Source of the DNA: a bacterium EF100-94H03 bin56
GTDB lineage: Bacteria > Pseudomonadota > Alphaproteobacteria > SP197
DNA length: 36,617 nucleotides
NCBI GenBank assembly: GCA_002238685.1
Contig: MPMV01000044.1
Span: 1-36,617, forward strand
Reading direction: 5' to 3'
Part shown: positions 17,291-23,666 of the stretch, one piece after another
Layout: each line of letters starts with the position of its first letter
Position numbering within the stretch: position 1 is the stretch's first letter
Position numbers and translations under genes: made by a program
Notes under the pieces: model-generated
What the model saw: the letters and a program-made list of their open reading frames with translations, nothing else
Databases searched by the model: none
Told to the model about the DNA's origin: nothing

Positions 17291-17698
17291 ATGCTCCGGA
17301 TCAATGCCGGACCATTCGAATTCGCCGCCAGGATGGAGAAGGAAAGCGCGCCTAGAACCTGCGCGGCGTTCGAAAAGATGCTGCCTTTCGAAAACAGGCT
17401 CATCCATGTGCGCTGGAGTGGCGAGGCCGCCTGGATTCCGCTCGGTGACTTCCGGATGGGGGTGGGGTTCGAGAACCACACGAGCTATCCCTCGCGAGGC
17501 GATGTATTGCTGTACCCGGGTGGCATCAGCGAGACAGAAATCCTTCTTGCATACGGCAGCACCCGCTTTGCCAGCAAAATGGGGCAACTGGCCGGGAATC
17601 ACTTTCTCACCATCGTTGGAGGTCGAGAGCATCTATTCAAACTGGGCCAGCTGGTGCTTTGGGAGGGTGCACAGAACATCCTGTTCGACAGAACGTGA
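17291..17698 (+). CDS. DUF3830 family (cyclophilin-like fold) protein
   Basis: The 135-residue protein matches the DUF3830 family, small proteins predicted to adopt a cyclophilin-like barrel. Supporting features are MLRINAGPFEFAARME at the N-terminus, APRTCAAFEKMLPFENRLIHVRWSGEAAWIP near residue 22 and SYPSRGDVLLYPGGISETEILLAYG near 68. The AP-TC-AF.. MLP segment resembles the family's opening motif. An in-frame GTG at 17276 overlaps the preceding stop as GTGA and is an alternative start. It is the last gene of the rightward arm. Its biochemical role is unknown; I know the family only as an uncharacterised companion of catabolic genes. Confidence 0.75.
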   Translation: MLRINAGPFEFAARMEKESAPRTCAAFEKMLPFENRLIHVRWSGEAAWIPLGDFRMGVGFENHTSYPSRGDVLLYPGGISETEILLAYGSTRFASKMGQLAGNHFLTIVGGREHLFKLGQLVLWEGAQNILFDRT

Positions 17699-18112
17699 GT
17701 GATCACGACGAAAGAACCAGGGCACGGAAGAGCGGTTGCGGCATGAAAGCGAGTGGACGGCCGATTCCGATCACCTGCCTGATGCCATCGGAACATTCAA
17801 TCCGGACCGGTCGACGGGGGCAGGTCAAATGAAGCCGCGAAACTTGGGGGGAGCGCATCCACAACGATGCAGACTGTGACCCGCAACAGACTACTCGCTC
17901 ATCTCCCGTCGCGATCCCCGATCAGAATGAACAGTCGAACATTTGTGTGGATTTCCTCCCCGGCAGCAGCATGAACGGGATCGACGTCTTCCATGACGTC
18001 AACGGGCAATGCGTCTGCACAGGGTGTGTTCGCGGATGAACTCCTAGTCACCATTCCTGTCAGAACGGTGTCAGGGTTGTTGTGCTGCCCGCGAGCCTGA
18101 TCGGCCACTCCA
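17699..18112. other. Gene-free stretch downstream of the rightward arm
   Basis: I see no convincing gene or RNA in these roughly 410 bases. The longest reading frame (minus strand, 84 codons, 17899-18153) has no recognisable motif and overlaps the 3' end of the decayed gene next to it. No terminator hairpin followed by a T-run is visible after the DUF3830 gene. The stretch looks like degraded sequence. Confidence 0.5.
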
Positions 18113-18564
18113 TCACATGCCGGGAAGGTCGAACGCAGGCGCGTCCGAGTCATCTAACGCCACCTGGTAGGGCTTGTGGTCCAAACCATCCGGGGTGACG
18201 TCGACCCACGCCTTCGAGATGATCCGCGCGAGGCCCCCACTGACGAAGCAGTAATCGAGCCGCATGGGCGTGGCGGTCGCGCGTTCGGGCGGGTCCGGCC
18301 ACGACGTCTCGGGACCGCCGACGGTCTTCCGCGCGGCCTCTCAGGTGCCGACGAGATCGTCGGCCCGTGCGATCCAGTCCAGGCATTCCTGCAACGTGCT
18401 TATCATCCCGACCCGTCTCAGTTTCCCGCAGACCTCGACCTGGTGGACTCAACTGAGGTCCCTCCTAGGCGCGGTCCGCTCGACCAGGGCACAAAGGTCG
18501 GCCGCCGATGCCCTGAGCTCCTCGGCCATAACATCGATGGCCGTCCAGGACTGCTCCTGATCGG
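18113..18564 (-). pseudogene. Remnant of an endonuclease/exonuclease/phosphatase-family gene
   Basis: Read on the minus strand in one frame, this stretch gives AEELRASAADLCALVERTAP, then QVEVCGKLRRVGMISTLQECLDWIARADDLVG. It ends with MRLDYCFVSGGL, then AWVDVTPDGLDHKPYQVAL. The RLDYCFVS and DGLDHKP motifs match the C-terminus of endonuclease/exonuclease/phosphatase (EEP) superfamily proteins ('R-[IL]-DY-FVS' and 'SDH-P'), whose last Asp-His pair is catalytic. Two in-frame stops interrupt it (TGA at 18449-18451 and 18341-18343). The N-terminal two-thirds of such a protein are missing or unrecognisable. It is a broken relic; the family call is by motif only. Confidence 0.6.
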
Positions 18565-18576
18565 AACGCTATCACC
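18499..18576. repeat. 78-bp direct repeat A, left copy
   Basis: This stretch is repeated at 18767-18844 with 3 differences in 78 bases (96% identity). It includes the upstream part of the EEP-gene remnant. Together the two copies flank a 42-base spacer plus repeat B2, giving a repeat period of 268 bases. Confidence 0.9.
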
Positions 18577-18618
18577 ACCTGAGTCGCCGCCATGCCGACT
18601 CCCTTGCGCCGTCCACTG

Positions 18619-18761
18619 AACGGTTCCCTGTTATGACAGGGCCCGACTCGGGGAACACGCGTGTTGATCATGCGTTGACGGTTCAAATCCACGCGAACCC
18701 TGGAATTGGAAGGCTCTTGGAAACATTGACGTTTCCAAGGGCTTCGGTGATGGACGCGAAG
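18619..18761. repeat. Direct repeat copy B2, right edge of the catabolic locus
   Basis: Second copy of the repeat found at the window start. It opens with the same 14 bases, here leading into a perfect short hairpin (CCCTGT, loop TATG, ACAGGG; 18626-18641) that the left copy has lost. The shared core holds the 12-base palindrome AACACGCGTGTT and the longer hairpin (arms 18713-18724 and 18731-18742, loop ATTGAC). No T-run follows either hairpin. The copy sits between the two 78-bp A repeats. Confidence 0.9.
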
Positions 18762-18766
18762 AAATC

Positions 18767-18844
18767 CGGCCGCCGATGCCCTGAGCTCCTCGGCCATAGC
18801 ATCGACGGCCGTCCAGGACTGCTGCTGATCGGAACGCTATCACC
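18767..18844. repeat. 78-bp direct repeat A, right copy (A')
   Basis: Near-identical copy of 18499-18576. On the minus strand it encodes the same AEELRASAA stretch of the EEP-gene remnant, preceded by the same two stop codons (TGA TAG). The arrangement A, spacer, B2, A' indicates that B2 was inserted into, or duplicated together with, a piece of this gene. Confidence 0.9.
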
Positions 18845-19345
18845 CTGCGGCCGGATCAATTCGAGCACAGAGGCGGCGATCCTGCGGGGCGCCTGGACGG
18901 ATCGCGACCCCCAACGACGCTTTGCGCGCATCGGGACAATGAGCCCGAGCGCAACGCCGGTTAACTCCACGTGTGCGAGGCCGGTCGCCGATTGGCAGAA
19001 ACAGGCGTCCATGCGGCCTGCCCACGTTCGCATACATGTCCGGACCATAGACCACAAAATACAGAACGCCCCCACGAAACACTGCGGCCGTACTGCCACC
19101 ACTACCCCTCGGTTGCTCAACATGCCGCCGCCCCGTCTCCGGGCGATAGAACATCTAGGCGTTCCCCGCCAGCGAACCGCCTGACGCCCACTGCAGTGTT
19201 CGGCGGGTAAGCCCGGCAGGCTCAGGCCGCCATGATGGGCAGCATGAAGTTGATGGCGGCTGTGACCCTTCGCGCCGCGAGGCTCCGGCGCTTTCCTGAC
19301 GTGCTGCATGACTGTAGGATCGGGGTACTCGATGGAGGGTGACGC
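18845..19345. other. Non-coding stretch upstream of msrP
   Basis: I find no supportable gene in these 500 bases. Minus-strand frames are open but show no recognisable motif and end in the A' repeat. An 8-base perfect inverted repeat (GCCGCCAT at 19226-19233, ATGGCGGC at 19253-19260) lies about 85 bases before msrP. The msrP promoter must be here, but no clear -35/-10 pair stands out. A GGAGG site at 19334-19338 serves the msrP start. Confidence 0.5.
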
Positions 19346-20341
19346 ATGCTGATCAAGAGTCCGCGCCGGTGGGAAATCGCGGAGAACCAGGTAACATCCG
19401 AAGACCACTGGCTCGACCGCCGCCGCCTTGTGAAGGCGATTGCTGCCGGACCGGTGCTGGCGGCAGGATGGCCCGCCGTCGCTCCGGCCGCCCCCGATGT
19501 CGTGGAGCTTGCCCGAGAGCAGGCTGCTGGCGATCCGACCGGTGATCTCTACCCCGCAGCGCTCAACCCGGCCTTTGCGGATGCCGGACGCGAGGTGACG
19601 GTGGAAGAAGAGAATCTCACTTACAACAACTTCTATGAATTCGGCAGTTTCAAGCAGATCTGGCAGCGCGCCGCGGATCTCCCCCGCCGCCCCTGGTCGG
19701 TCACCATCGACGGCCTCGTGGAGGAAACCCGGACGATCGACATCGACACCCTGATCCGCTCGTTCAGCCTCGAGGAACGGATTTACCGGCATCGCTGCGT
19801 GGAAGCGTGGTCCATGGTCGTGCCGTGGACAGGGTTCACCATGCGTGATCTTGTCGATTTCGCCCGGCCGCTCGGTTCGGCGCGCTATGTCGTCATGCAG
19901 ACCTTCCATGACCCCGATGTCGCTCCCGGCCAGGCGGGATCTTGGTATCCCTGGCCCTACACGGAAGGTGTCACCATCGAGGAAGCAACCAACGACCTCG
20001 CCTTCATGGTGACCGGTGCCTACGGGCAGCCCATGGCCAACCAGTTCGGCGTGCCGCTGCGCCTCCACCTTCCCTGGAAGTACGGATTCAAGTCCGTCAA
20101 GTCCATCGTCAGGGTGTCGTTCACCGAGGAACGGCCGCTGACATTCTGGGAAGAGGTGGCGTCGGCGGAGTACGGGTTCTGGGCCAATGTCAATCCCGAA
20201 GTGCCCCACAGGCGCTGGAGTCAGGCCATGGAACGCGTCCTTGGCACCGGAGAAACCGTTCCCACCGAGATCTACAACGGCTATGGCGCCGAGGTGGCCT
20301 CTCTCTACACCGGACTGGAGGGCGAACCCCTCTTCATGTAG
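19346..20341 (+). CDS. msrP: Periplasmic methionine sulfoxide reductase catalytic subunit MsrP (YedY)
   Basis: The 331-residue molybdopterin enzyme repairs methionine sulfoxide in periplasmic proteins. A Tat-type signal is visible (WLDRRRLVKAIAAGPVLAAGWPA, residues 29-50). The mature protein has YNNFYEFGS near residue 93, RPWSVTIDGLVE near 113, the molybdenum-ligand cysteine in YRHRCVEAWSMVVPWTG near 152 and LHLPWKYGFKSVKSIVRV near 240. The length matches the family (about 330). The start is supported by GGAGG 7 bases upstream. The usual partner, the heme membrane protein MsrQ, is not the next gene: a LysR gene on the opposite strand begins 13 bases downstream of its stop. The electron donor must be encoded elsewhere. 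Confidence 0.95.
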   Translation: MLIKSPRRWEIAENQVTSEDHWLDRRRLVKAIAAGPVLAAGWPAVAPAAPDVVELAREQAAGDPTGDLYPAALNPAFADAGREVTVEEENLTYNNFYEFGSFKQIWQRAADLPRRPWSVTIDGLVEETRTIDIDTLIRSFSLEERIYRHRCVEAWSMVVPWTGFTMRDLVDFARPLGSARYVVMQTFHDPDVAPGQAGSWYPWPYTEGVTIEEATNDLAFMVTGAYGQPMANQFGVPLRLHLPWKYGFKSVKSIVRVSFTEERPLTFWEEVASAEYGFWANVNPEVPHRRWSQAMERVLGTGETVPTEIYNGYGAEVASLYTGLEGEPLFM

Positions 20342-20354
20342 CCGGCACCGTCGT

Positions 20355-21245
20355 TCAGGTACTGTCCTCGCGGACCTTCTCGACGAGGAAGTCGCGGAAG
20401 GCGGCGATCCGTGCCGATCCCCGCTGTTCCTCGGGATAGACGATGTGGGCGGTCAGACTGGGAAGGGGGGCCTCGATGTCGATCCTGACCTGCCGGTCGG
20501 TACTGCGCAGGACGTAGTCGGGAAGAATGGCGATGCCCAGGCCGCTTTCCACGGCGTTGCGCATGCCGAGGACCGAATTGACCGTCAGGGCGGGATGGCG
20601 CTGGGGCCTGTCGACCCCGAATGAGCGGGGCAGCCACGCCGGATTGACGAGATCCCGCAACGGCCCGTTGTCATACATGATGATGCGGTGTTTCTCGAGA
20701 TCCTTGAGGGATGCCGGTGTTCCCCACGCCTTGAGGTAGTGCGGCGAAGCGTAGAAGTGAAAGCGGATGGTCTTCAGGCGGCGCTGGATGAGATCCGGTT
20801 GTGTCGGGCGGAAGAGGCGAATACCGACATCCGCTTCTCCCATGGAGAGATCAAGTTCGCCGTCATCGATGAGGAGCGAGATCGATATCTCCGGATAGCG
20901 GTCCATGAATTCGACGATTCGCGGCATCAGCCAGATCATCGCGAAACCCGTCGTGGCCGTCACCGAAAGGTGGCCGGCTGGCCGGTTCTTGCTGTCGGCG
21001 AGCTTGGACTCGACCATGGCGACCTTGCCGAACACCTCGCGGGCCGTGGCATAGAGCAGGTCTCCCTGTTCGGTCACGAGGAGACCACGGGCATGGCGGT
21101 GAAACAGCTCGACGCCCAGTTCCATCTCGAGGGAGGCAATCTGCCGGCTGATGGCCGACTGGCTCAGATTGAGGTGCCGGCCGGCCTTGGTGAAACTTCC
21201 CGCCTCCGCCACATGGAAGAAGACCCGCAGGCGATCCCAGTCCAT
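20355..21245 (-). CDS. LysR-family transcriptional regulator
   Basis: The 296-residue protein has the LysR winged helix-turn-helix at its N-terminus: MDWDRLRVFFHVAEAGSFTKAGRHL, then LSQSAISRQIASLE near residue 28. A typical type-2 periplasmic-binding-like effector domain follows. It begins only 15 bases after the trxB stop on the same strand, so the two genes are probably co-transcribed. This trxB-LysR adjacency suggests a redox-linked regulator, but the effector and targets cannot be inferred. It converges on msrP with 13 bases between stops and no terminator visible in that gap. Confidence 0.93.
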   Translation of the reverse strand: MDWDRLRVFFHVAEAGSFTKAGRHLNLSQSAISRQIASLEMELGVELFHRHARGLLVTEQGDLLYATAREVFGKVAMVESKLADSKNRPAGHLSVTATTGFAMIWLMPRIVEFMDRYPEISISLLIDDGELDLSMGEADVGIRLFRPTQPDLIQRRLKTIRFHFYASPHYLKAWGTPASLKDLEKHRIIMYDNGPLRDLVNPAWLPRSFGVDRPQRHPALTVNSVLGMRNAVESGLGIAILPDYVLRSTDRQVRIDIEAPLPSLTAHIVYPEEQRGSARIAAFRDFLVEKVREDST

Positions 21246-21260
21246 CCCGGCCTCATCTGC

Positions 21261-22229
21261 CTATTCGGCAGCCTCACGGTGGTCCGCCGCCATATGGGCG
21301 AGGTACTTGTCCGCCTCCAGGGCTGCCATGCAGCCGGTGCCGGCTGCCGTGACCGCCTGGCGGTAAACCTTGTCCTGGACATCTCCGGCGGCAAAGACTC
21401 CGGGAATGGCCGTGGCCGTGCTGTCAGGCGCCGTCACGATGTAGCCTTCGTCGTCCATGTCGAGAAGCCCGGCGAAAATTCCGGTGTTGGGCCGATGGCC
21501 GATGGCAATGAAGACTCCATCGAGCATGAGGTCGCGTTCCTTGCCGGTGGTGACATTCCTCACCCTGGCGCCGGTCACGCCAGGCGGTTCACGGGTGCCC
21601 AGAACCTCGCTCAGCACGGTGTTCCACAGGATCTCGACACGCGGATGGCGAAACAGTCTTTCCTGCAGGATCCGCTCGGCGCGCAGTTCATCGCGCCGGT
21701 GGATCAACCGCACCCGGGCGGCCAGCTGCGCAAGATAGAGCGCCTCCTCGACGGCGGTGTTGCCCCCGCCGACGACACACACCTCCTTCTCCCTGAAGAA
21801 GAAGCCATCGCAGGTGGCACAGGCCGAGACCCCGAATCCCTGAAACCGCGCCTCGCTCTCGAGGCCCAGCCACTTCGCCTGGGCGCCGGTGGCAATGATG
21901 ATCGAATCCGCAGTGCGGATGTCCCCGGAGTCGCCCGTGACAACGAAGGGGCGATGGGAGAAGTCGACTTCGGCAACAAGGTCATCGACCATTGCGGTGC
22001 CCACCGCACGGGCCTGGTCGGTCATCTGCTCCATCAGCCAGGGGCCCTGCACGACATCCGCGAATCCCGGGTAGTTCTCGACGTCCGTGGTGATGGTCAT
22101 CTGGCCGCCAGGTTGAATTCCGTGAAGCAGAACCGGTTCGAGACCGGCCCTTGCCGCATAGATGGCGGCGGTCAGGCCGGCTGGGCCTGAACCCATGATG
22201 AGTACCCTTGCGTGTTGGTGTTGCGGCAT
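21261..22229 (-). CDS. trxB: Thioredoxin-disulfide reductase
   Basis: The 322-residue flavoenzyme reduces thioredoxin with NADPH. Visible elements are the FAD-binding LIMGSGPAGLTAAIYAARAG at the N-terminus, the redox-active SACATCDGFFF near residue 138, the NADPH-binding VVGGGNTAVEEALYLA near 157 and the C-terminal FAAGDVQDKVYRQAVTAAGTGC near 285. I chose the ATG that gives MPQHQHARVLIMGSG, with GGACGGA upstream, over an in-frame start 72 bases earlier, because the family begins at this position. It is followed by the LysR gene on the same strand and divergent from hspQ. Confidence 0.97.
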   Translation of the reverse strand: MPQHQHARVLIMGSGPAGLTAAIYAARAGLEPVLLHGIQPGGQMTITTDVENYPGFADVVQGPWLMEQMTDQARAVGTAMVDDLVAEVDFSHRPFVVTGDSGDIRTADSIIIATGAQAKWLGLESEARFQGFGVSACATCDGFFFREKEVCVVGGGNTAVEEALYLAQLAARVRLIHRRDELRAERILQERLFRHPRVEILWNTVLSEVLGTREPPGVTGARVRNVTTGKERDLMLDGVFIAIGHRPNTGIFAGLLDMDDEGYIVTAPDSTATAIPGVFAAGDVQDKVYRQAVTAAGTGCMAALEADKYLAHMAADHREAAE

Positions 22230-22260
22230 GGCGTTCCGTCCGGGAATCGCGATCACCGAC

Positions 22261-22289
22261 AATCTAGTGAAGGGCGCCGTCGCGTGAAA
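22261..22289 (-). promoter_or_regulatory. Candidate sigma70-type promoter for trxB-LysR
   Basis: On the minus strand, TTTCAC is followed after 17 bases by TAGATT, giving a transcript start about 25 bases before the trxB ATG. Spacing is ideal but the matches to TTGACA/TATAAT are partial, so this is a moderate candidate. Confidence 0.35.
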
Positions 22290-22366
22290 GGCATGAGGCA
22301 AAGATTGGGGTGGACAGTCTCATCCGCGCTCTTGCCACGCACGCTGCAAGGGACAATAGTACGTTC

Positions 22367-22720
22367 ATGGACGATCCAGACACCAACGACGAAGGCTTCC
22401 GCGAAGCGAGGTTCTGCATCGGTGATGTCGTCAGGCACCGGCACTATCCGTTTCGCGGTGTGATCTACGACGTCGACCCGGTCTATGCCAACACCGAGGA
22501 ATGGTGGCTCTCCATTCCCGAGGAAGTGCGTCCCTCCAAGGATCAGCCGTTCTACCACCTGCTGGCCGAGAACGAGGAGTCGACCTACGTCGCCTACGTT
22601 TCCGAACAGAACCTGGTGACAGACGAGAGCGGTCTGCCGGTGTCGCACCCCCATGTGTCATTGATGTTCGCCGAGCTCAAGAACGGCCGCTACATTCCGA
22701 CGGCGATCCAGGCAAACTGA
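22367..22720 (+). CDS. hspQ: Heat shock protein HspQ (YccV-like, hemimethylated-DNA-binding domain)
   Basis: The 117-residue protein carries the YccV/HspQ domain: ARFCIGDVVRHRHYPFRGVIYDVDPVY, then PSKDQPFYHLLAENEESTYVAYVSEQNL and HPHVSLMFAELKNGRY. In enterobacteria HspQ binds hemimethylated DNA and acts as a specificity factor for Lon protease. I chose the ATG giving MDDPDTNDEG, which fits the family's usual length of about 105-120. A GTG 57 bases upstream is in frame. An AGGGA lies 13 bases before the ATG, slightly far. The 3' end overlaps the convergent ELM1-family gene by 44 bases. Confidence 0.9.
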   Translation: MDDPDTNDEGFREARFCIGDVVRHRHYPFRGVIYDVDPVYANTEEWWLSIPEEVRPSKDQPFYHLLAENEESTYVAYVSEQNLVTDESGLPVSHPHVSLMFAELKNGRYIPTAIQAN

Positions 22721-23666
22721 AGCGCTCTCCAAGGCGATCCCTGACCCTTTGCGCCACCCAGGTCGCGTCATCGAGCACCACAGGCGTCCAGAAGGGATCG
22801 AGTGCGCCTTCGAAATTTCTTGCGTGCCCACCGCGTTTCAACGCCTCGTGAAACCGTGAGAACTTTGCCGAACCTCCTGGCAGCGCGGCGATGAACACCG
22901 GCTTGCCGCTGATGCAGGCTTCCGTGGCCATGTTCACGGAATCGGACGTCACGATGATGAAGTCGGCGAGACCGAGCCAGCCTTCGTAGGGATTGCCGTC
23001 TCCGCCCTGCCAGATGACGGAGCGCGCCGGGTCGAGTTCCTTCTTCAGGGCGTCGGCGGCTTCCGGCGGGGTGCGCCGCGAGACTGTGACCATGAGCCCC
23101 CCCTCCAGCGCGCCAAGTTTCCGGCCGAGATCACGGGCATCGGCTCGGGTGAATCGGTAGACCCGGTTGGGACCGCCAATGGCGGCAAGGATCAGGGGGC
23201 GCGGAAGGTGGGCCACCTCTCGCTTGCGGCGGCAGGCTGCTTCGTCGAGGGTGCGCCTCGTCAGGCCGTGCAGCGAGCCGGTCGTTGCAATGACGTTGGC
23301 GCCCTTCACCTCGTCGTGACGGGGCGCAATGACGAGGTCGAAGTAGGCCGGGTTGATGGTGGGGTCCTGGATCTGGATGGTGACCGTGCGGCCATCGGTT
23401 TTCCGGCGGATGGCGGCCGTCGGCGCCACGGACTTGCGGCCGCTGGCGATTACCAGGTGAGGCCAGGGAGGGCCAAGCCGGTCCCCTCGGGGCGACAGCG
23501 CCGACAGTGGTGAGGGCCAGAATGCAGGGGGAAGCGCCCGCCAGGGATGGCGGATGACGATTGTCCGGTGTTCAGGCTCGAGTCCGAGCCGCGTGGCAAG
23601 TCCGCTGCACTGCCGTACCAGGCCGGCAGCGCCGTCGGTCACGATCCAGGATGACAGGCCATTCAC
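22677..23666 (-). CDS. Mitochondrial fission ELM1 family protein
   Basis: The 329-residue protein belongs to the ELM1-like family (the bacterial relatives of the plant mitochondrial fission factor ELM1), with a glycosyltransferase-like layout. Visible segments are SSWIVTDGAAGLVRQCSGLA at the N-terminus, HLVIASGRKSVAPTAAIR, VQDP-type IQIQDPTINPAYFDLVIAPRHDEV near residue 115, LAAIGGPNR near 180 and DFIIVTSDSVNMATEACISGKPV near 260. The start is GTG in TAGTG, overlapping the carB stop by one base, with GGGAG upstream, so translation is coupled to carB. The function in bacteria is unknown to me. Frame and family are clear. Confidence 0.88.
   Translation of the reverse strand: MNGLSSWIVTDGAAGLVRQCSGLATRLGLEPEHRTIVIRHPWRALPPAFWPSPLSALSPRGDRLGPPWPHLVIASGRKSVAPTAAIRRKTDGRTVTIQIQDPTINPAYFDLVIAPRHDEVKGANVIATTGSLHGLTRRTLDEAACRRKREVAHLPRPLILAAIGGPNRVYRFTRADARDLGRKLGALEGGLMVTVSRRTPPEAADALKKELDPARSVIWQGGDGNPYEGWLGLADFIIVTSDSVNMATEACISGKPVFIAALPGGSAKFSRFHEALKRGGHARNFEGALDPFWTPVVLDDATWVAQRVRDRLGERFSLPGSPSECSGRS

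Noticed and set aside
18683..20209. 508-codon minus-strand open frame
   Set aside because: It runs antisense through msrP, whose motifs and Shine-Dalgarno site are clear; the translation has no recognisable domain and its upstream end is repeat sequence.
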